Origin: JADKAV01 sp963732355
GTDB taxonomy: Bacteria > Actinomycetota > Actinomycetes > S36-B12 > UBA10799
Reading direction: 5' to 3'
DNA length: 64,000 nucleotides
Assembly: GCA_963732355.1 (NCBI GenBank)
Contig: CAVSZD010000011.1
Coordinates: 484,250-548,249, forward strand
Shown: in pieces, positions 60,030-64,000 of the stretch
Layout of the letters: each line of letters opens with the position of its first letter
Numbering within the stretch: the first letter of the stretch is position 1
Program-made: the position numbers and the translations under genes
The notes under the pieces: generated by a model
What the model was told of the DNA's origin: nothing
Databases searched by the model: none
Seen by the model: only the letters and a program-made list of their open reading frames with translations

Positions 60030-61958
60030 TCAGACCGGCACGTCCGCGCTCTCATCGAAGCTGGCCAGGAACTGCGACTGGTACAGGTTGTAGTAGAAGC
60101 CCTGCGCGTCCATCAACTCCTCGTGGGTGCCCTGCTCCACGATCTGCCCGGCGTCCATGACCAGGATGATGTCGGCGTCGCGAATGGTGCTCAGCCGGTG
60201 GGCGATCACGAACGAGGTCCGGCCTTCGCGCAATAGCGCCATCGCCTGCTGGATCAGGACCTCGGTGCGGGTATCCACCGAACTCGTGGCCTCGTCCAGG
60301 ATCAGGATCGGGCGGTTGGCCAAGAACGCTCGCGCAATAGTGAGCAGCTGCTTCTCCCCGGCCGACAGGTTGCTCGCCTCATCGTCGAGTTCGGTGTCGT
60401 AACCGTCGGGCATGGTCCGCACGAAGTGGTCGACGCGCGCAGCCTTCGCCGCGGCCATGACCTGCTCCTCGGTGGCACCCTCGGCCCCGTACGCGATGTT
60501 GTCCCGGATCGTCCCGGCGAACAGCCACGTGTCCTGCAGCACCATGCCGAAGCAGCGCCGCACGTCGTCGCGGTCCATCTCCATCACCGGCACACCGTCC
60601 AGAACGATGGACCCGGAATCGACGTCGTAGAAACGCATCAGCAGGTTGACCAGCGTGGTCTTGCCCGCCCCGGTCGGCCCGACGATCGCGACCGCTTCGC
60701 CCGGCTGCACCTCCAGGTTCAACCCGGAGATCAGGGGCTTGTCCTCGACGTACTGGAAGGAGACGTCGCGCAGTTCCACATGGCCTCGCGGGCGTTCCAA
60801 CCGCTGGCCCTCGTCGGCTTCGGGGCTCTGCTCCTCGGCGTCGAGCAGTTCGAACACCCGCTCGGCCGAGGCGATCCCGGACTGGGCCAGGTTGGTCACC
60901 GACGCCAGTTGGGTGATCGGCATCGTGAACTGACGGGAGTACTGGATGAAGGCCTGGACGTCACCCAGCGACATCTGCCCGTTGGCCACACGCAGCCCGC
61001 CGATCACCGCGATGGCCACGTAGTTGAGGTTCGCGATGAACATCATCGCCGGCTGGATGATCCCGGAGATGAACTGCGCGCGGAAGCTCGAGGCATACAT
61101 CTGCGCATTGGCCTCGTCGAATTCCTCGATCGCCTTGGGCCGGTGGCCGAATACCTTGACCAGTTCGTGCCCGGTGAACATCTCCTCGATGTGCCCATTG
61201 ACCTTGCCGGTCCACTTCCACTGGCCGACGAACTGACCCTGCGACCGCTTGGCGATGAAGATCGTGACCGCGAACGACAAGGGCACGGTCAATAGCGAGA
61301 CCAGCGCCAGGATCGGGGAGATCCAGAACATCATCGCCAGCACGCCGATCACGCTCATGATGCTGGTGATCGCCTGGGTCATGGTCTGCTGCATCGTGGT
61401 GGCGATGTTGTCGATGTCGTTGGTGACGCGGCTGAGCAGGTCACCGCGCGGGTGGGTGTCGAAGTACTTCAGCGGCAGGCGGCCGAGTTTGAGATCCACG
61501 TCCTCGCGCAGCCGGTACATGGTGCGCTGGGTGACGCCGGCCATCAGGTAGTTCTGCCCCCAGGAGAACACCGAACTGATGAAGTACACGACGATGACCA
61601 GCGCGATGATCCGGCCGAGTTCGGTGAAGTCGACGCCGTCTGACACCGTCATCGACGCCAGCATCTCGGCCTGCTGGGTCTGCCCTTGCGCGCGCAACCC
61701 CTCGACCGCCTGCTCCTGCGAGACGCCCGGTGGGATCTGCTGGCCAACCACACCGGCGAAGATCACGTTGGTGGCCTGCCCGAGCAGCCACGGGCCGAGC
61801 ACCTGGAAGAAGACACTGACCACCGCGAGCGCCAGGACCACGACGATGATCAACCGTTCGGGGCGAAGCCGGTTCAGCAGGCGCCCGAACGTGGCCTTGA
61901 AGTTGCGCGCCTTCTCCGCCGGCAGGGTCATGCCCAGGCCGCCGGGGCCGCCGCCCAT
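60030..61958 (-). CDS. ABC exporter half-transporter with consensus ATPase residues
   Basis: About 642 residues from ATG 61958. Six helices (about 20-330) precede the nucleotide-binding domain: Walker A GPTGAGKTTLVNLLMRF, Walker B ILILDEATSSVD with catalytic Glu, and the switch His in IAHRLSTI. The signature is the variant NLSAGEKQ in place of LSGGQ. An extra segment in the first external loop is rich in Gln/Glu. Upstream in-frame sequence reaches 62126 through a repeat, so the start is uncertain (ATG 61931 is another option). It pairs with the next gene as a heterodimer. Confidence 0.88.
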   Translation of the reverse strand: MGGGPGGLGMTLPAEKARNFKATFGRLLNRLRPERLIIVVVLALAVVSVFFQVLGPWLLGQATNVIFAGVVGQQIPPGVSQEQAVEGLRAQGQTQQAEMLASMTVSDGVDFTELGRIIALVIVVYFISSVFSWGQNYLMAGVTQRTMYRLREDVDLKLGRLPLKYFDTHPRGDLLSRVTNDIDNIATTMQQTMTQAITSIMSVIGVLAMMFWISPILALVSLLTVPLSFAVTIFIAKRSQGQFVGQWKWTGKVNGHIEEMFTGHELVKVFGHRPKAIEEFDEANAQMYASSFRAQFISGIIQPAMMFIANLNYVAIAVIGGLRVANGQMSLGDVQAFIQYSRQFTMPITQLASVTNLAQSGIASAERVFELLDAEEQSPEADEGQRLERPRGHVELRDVSFQYVEDKPLISGLNLEVQPGEAVAIVGPTGAGKTTLVNLLMRFYDVDSGSIVLDGVPVMEMDRDDVRRCFGMVLQDTWLFAGTIRDNIAYGAEGATEEQVMAAAKAARVDHFVRTMPDGYDTELDDEASNLSAGEKQLLTIARAFLANRPILILDEATSSVDTRTEVLIQQAMALLREGRTSFVIAHRLSTIRDADIILVMDAGQIVEQGTHEELMDAQGFYYNLYQSQFLASFDESADVPV

Positions 61959-62071
61959 GGGACCGCCTGGTCGGGGACCGGGGCTGGGCCGGGTCGGGTC
62001 ATCGCCATGAGGTGGACCTCGGGCTTCCCGCCGGGCCGGCGCCACGGCCGCCCACAGCCTCCGCCTTCTCG

Positions 62072-62130
62072 CCGCCGTTGCGAAGTTACCCGGACACGCT
62101 GGCGGGTCGGCGTGACTTCGCGACAACCGG
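62072..62130. repeat. Hairpin repeat (ACGCTGGCG-centre family), copy 2
   Basis: CGCCGTTGCGAAGTTAC and GTGACTTCGCGACAACCGG are inverted arms around CCGGACACGCTGGCGGGTC. It lies in the 184-bp gap between the two ABC half-transporter genes. Confidence 0.75.
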
Positions 62131-62142
62131 GGCCCGAGGTGA

Positions 62143-63876
62143 TCATGATGCCGCCTCCGCCGCGGTCAACTGCGAGTACACGATCTCCTGGTAGGTCTCA
62201 CAGGTGTCCATCAGCTCGGCGTGCGTCCCCACTCCCACGACCCGGCCGCCGTCGAGCACCACGATCTGGTCGGCACTGCGGATCGTGCTCACCCGCTGCG
62301 CCACGATGATCACCGCAGCGTGGCGCGTCCGGCTGCTCAAAGCCGCGCGCAGCCGGGCATCGGTCGCGTAGTCCAGCGCGGAGAACGAGTCGTCGAAGAT
62401 GTAGATCGGACACGGTCGGACCAGCGCCCGCGCGATGCTCAACCGCTGCCGCTGTCCGCCGGAGACGTTGGTCCCGCCCTGGTCGATGGGCGCGTCGAGC
62501 AACTCGGGCATGCTCCGCACAAAGGGTTCAGCCTGGGCGACGGTCAAGGCCTCCCACACCTGATCGTCGTCGGCGTCGGGCTGTCCGAAACGCACGTTGG
62601 ACCCCACGGTCCCGCTGAACAGGAACGACTTCTGCGGGACCAGACCGATGTAGGTCCACAGGTCCTCCTGGGCGAACTCCCGCACGTCCACCCCGTCCAC
62701 GAGAACCTGTCCGCCGGTGACGTCGTAAAGGCGCGGGATGAGGTTGACCAAGGTGGTCTTGCCCGCGCCGGTCGATCCCACGATCGCGGTGGTCTGGCCG
62801 GGCTCGATAGTGAGGTTGACTCCGCACAACACCGGGTCCTCAGCGCCGGGGTAGCCGAACTCCACGTCGCGGAACTCCACCACCCCGCGCCGCTCTTGCG
62901 GCAACTGGGCCACGGCCGGATCGGTGACCTGCGGGTCGGTGTCCAGGACCGCGCCGATCCGCTCGGCCGAAGCCGCTGCGCGCGGAACCATGATCATCAA
63001 CATCACGGCCATCATCACTGAGAACAGGATCTGCATCATGTAGCTCAGGAACGCCGTGAGGTCGCCGATCTGCATGCTGCCGTCATCGACGAGATGCCCG
63101 CCGAACCAGATGATCGCCACGGACGAAAGGTTGAAGATCAGCATCAACGCCGGCATGGTCAGTGCGAACAGCCGGGTCACCCGCAGCGAGACGTCGGTCA
63201 GGTCCTCATTGGCCCCGGCGAAGCGCTCCTGCTCATGCTCGGTCCGCACGAAGGCCCGGATCACCCGGATGCCCGCGAGGTTCTCGCGCAGCACCGAGTT
63301 GATGCGGTCGATCTTGACCTGCATGGACCGGAACAGGGGCACCATCTTGGCGACCAGCACACCGATGACAATGGCCATGACCGGGATGATCACCAGCAGC
63401 AGCCCGGACAGTTGAACGTTGGTGCGCAGGGCCATGATCACCCCGCCGATCATGGTCAAGGGCGCGGCCACCATCATCGTCATACTCGTCAGCACGAGCA
63501 TCTGCACCTGCTGCACGTCGTTGGTGGTCCGCGTGATCAACGACGGCGCCCCGAACTCGTTGACCTCGCGCAGGGAGAACCGCTCGACCGATCGGAACAG
63601 GTCCGCGCGCACATCCCGGCCGAACGCCATGGCCGTGCGCGCCGAGAAGTAGACCGCGATCACCGAGATGACCGCGAGGCCGAAAGAGATGGCCAGCATG
63701 ATCGCGCCGAGCCGAACGATGTAACCGACGTCGCCGGTGATGACGCCCTTGTTGATGATGTCGGCGTTGAGGAAGGGCAGGTAGAGGTTCGCGATCACCT
63801 GGGCGGTCAGCAGCACCACGACGATGATCAAGGCCGACCGGTAGGGACGCAGGAATCGCCAGATCAGGGAAATCAC
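62143..63876 (-). CDS. ABC exporter half-transporter with degenerate ATPase residues
   Basis: About 577 residues from GTG 63876. Six helices (about 15-310) and a nucleotide-binding domain with Walker A GSTGAGKTTLVNLIPR (about 372) and a canonical signature NVSGGQRQRLS. The residue after Walker B is Asp (YIFDDSFSALD) where the catalytic Glu should be, and the switch His is Gln (IVAQRVSTI). This is the degenerate half typical of heterodimeric exporters such as BmrC/LmrC and TM287. It is upstream of its partner. Substrate (lipid, drug or peptide) unknown. Confidence 0.92.
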   Translation of the reverse strand: MISLIWRFLRPYRSALIIVVVLLTAQVIANLYLPFLNADIINKGVITGDVGYIVRLGAIMLAISFGLAVISVIAVYFSARTAMAFGRDVRADLFRSVERFSLREVNEFGAPSLITRTTNDVQQVQMLVLTSMTMMVAAPLTMIGGVIMALRTNVQLSGLLLVIIPVMAIVIGVLVAKMVPLFRSMQVKIDRINSVLRENLAGIRVIRAFVRTEHEQERFAGANEDLTDVSLRVTRLFALTMPALMLIFNLSSVAIIWFGGHLVDDGSMQIGDLTAFLSYMMQILFSVMMAVMLMIMVPRAAASAERIGAVLDTDPQVTDPAVAQLPQERRGVVEFRDVEFGYPGAEDPVLCGVNLTIEPGQTTAIVGSTGAGKTTLVNLIPRLYDVTGGQVLVDGVDVREFAQEDLWTYIGLVPQKSFLFSGTVGSNVRFGQPDADDDQVWEALTVAQAEPFVRSMPELLDAPIDQGGTNVSGGQRQRLSIARALVRPCPIYIFDDSFSALDYATDARLRAALSSRTRHAAVIIVAQRVSTIRSADQIVVLDGGRVVGVGTHAELMDTCETYQEIVYSQLTAAEAAS

Positions 63877-63965
63877 AGGCCGCTCCGCACGGGGAACAGC
63901 GTACGCCTGCGCCCACGCGGGACTCGCCCCAACGCCCGCCGGTCGACCCGCCGCCACCTCAACAA

Positions 63966-64000
63966 GCAAAGCTGGAATGCGGCAACTCAGTTGCGCGTTT
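63966..64000. repeat. GCAAAGCTGGAA core repeat at the right edge
   Basis: GCAAAGCTGGAATGCGGCAA begins at 63966 and runs off the window. It shares the core of the three tandem arrays and may be the start of a fourth. Confidence 0.75.

Noticed and set aside
1..64000. tRNA, rRNA, transposase or phage genes
   Set aside because: No cloverleaf-type or rRNA-like sequence and no recombinase or phage protein was recognised by eye; a tRNAscan or Rfam run was not possible.

Overview
The window is about 64 kb of high-GC chromosomal DNA from an actinobacterium (Actinomycetota, probably class Actinomycetes). The signs are high-GC codon use, many GTG and TTG starts with GTGA or ATGA stop/start overlaps, and lineage-typical families: WS/DGAT wax ester/TAG synthase, DUF3159, DUF2505, DUF5302, DUF427, CtpE-like P-type ATPase, MalT-type LuxR regulator. 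I see no rRNA, tRNA, CRISPR, prophage or insertion sequence. Genus and order cannot be fixed from the sequence alone.

Layout. 1-9.4 kb: end of an alcohol dehydrogenase, a FUSC protein, a YdeI-type protein, a winged-helix regulator, terC behind a yybP-ykoY (Mn2+) riboswitch, an M20 peptidase overlapping an EamA exporter, and a CtpE-like ATPase. 10-19 kb: sirtuin, epoxide-hydrolase-like protein, DUF255 thioredoxin-domain protein, quinone oxidoreductase, WS/DGAT acyltransferase with an unusual insert, and small membrane or lipid-related genes. 20.1-22 kb: alkane hydroxylase operon (AlkB, rubredoxin, TetR) with an inverted-repeat operator. 22-26 kb: DUF5302, frameshifted PBP4-type carboxypeptidase, pyrophosphatase, lysoplasmalogenase, YceI, thioesterase. 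26-34 kb: MalT-type regulator divergent from a P-type ATPase/DUF2252/FUSC operon. 34-39 kb: csoR-copZ, alpha/beta hydrolase, nitrilase, PPDK. 39.8-47.4 kb: GGT-like protein, vapBC, serA, DUF2505, UvrD-like helicase, 5-FTHF cyclo-ligase, ArfB and a HisA-like paralogue. 47.5-64 kb: diguanylate cyclase, two MFS transporters, DUF427, DM13, DCC, glycerate kinase, glutathione peroxidase, PIG3-type oxidoreductase, FeS-type photolyase and a heterodimeric ABC exporter.

Two things stand out beyond the gene list. First, the intergenic regions are rich in repeats. There are five copies of a ~70-bp near-perfect palindrome. Three tandem arrays with a ~72-bp period share a GCAAAGCTGGAA core, and a further copy lies at the right edge. 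A 90-bp element with conserved ends occurs twice, two other hairpin families occur twice each, and there are 25-bp and 22-bp tandem repeats. Second, several genes carry single-base frameshifts (PBP4, VapC, photolyase) or lack a canonical start although the family homology extends upstream (YdeI, CtpE-like ATPase). That pattern fits residual indel errors as well as gene decay.

The genes fit a free-living aerobic heterotroph that can oxidise alkanes, store neutral lipid, and manage Mn, Cu and other cations.
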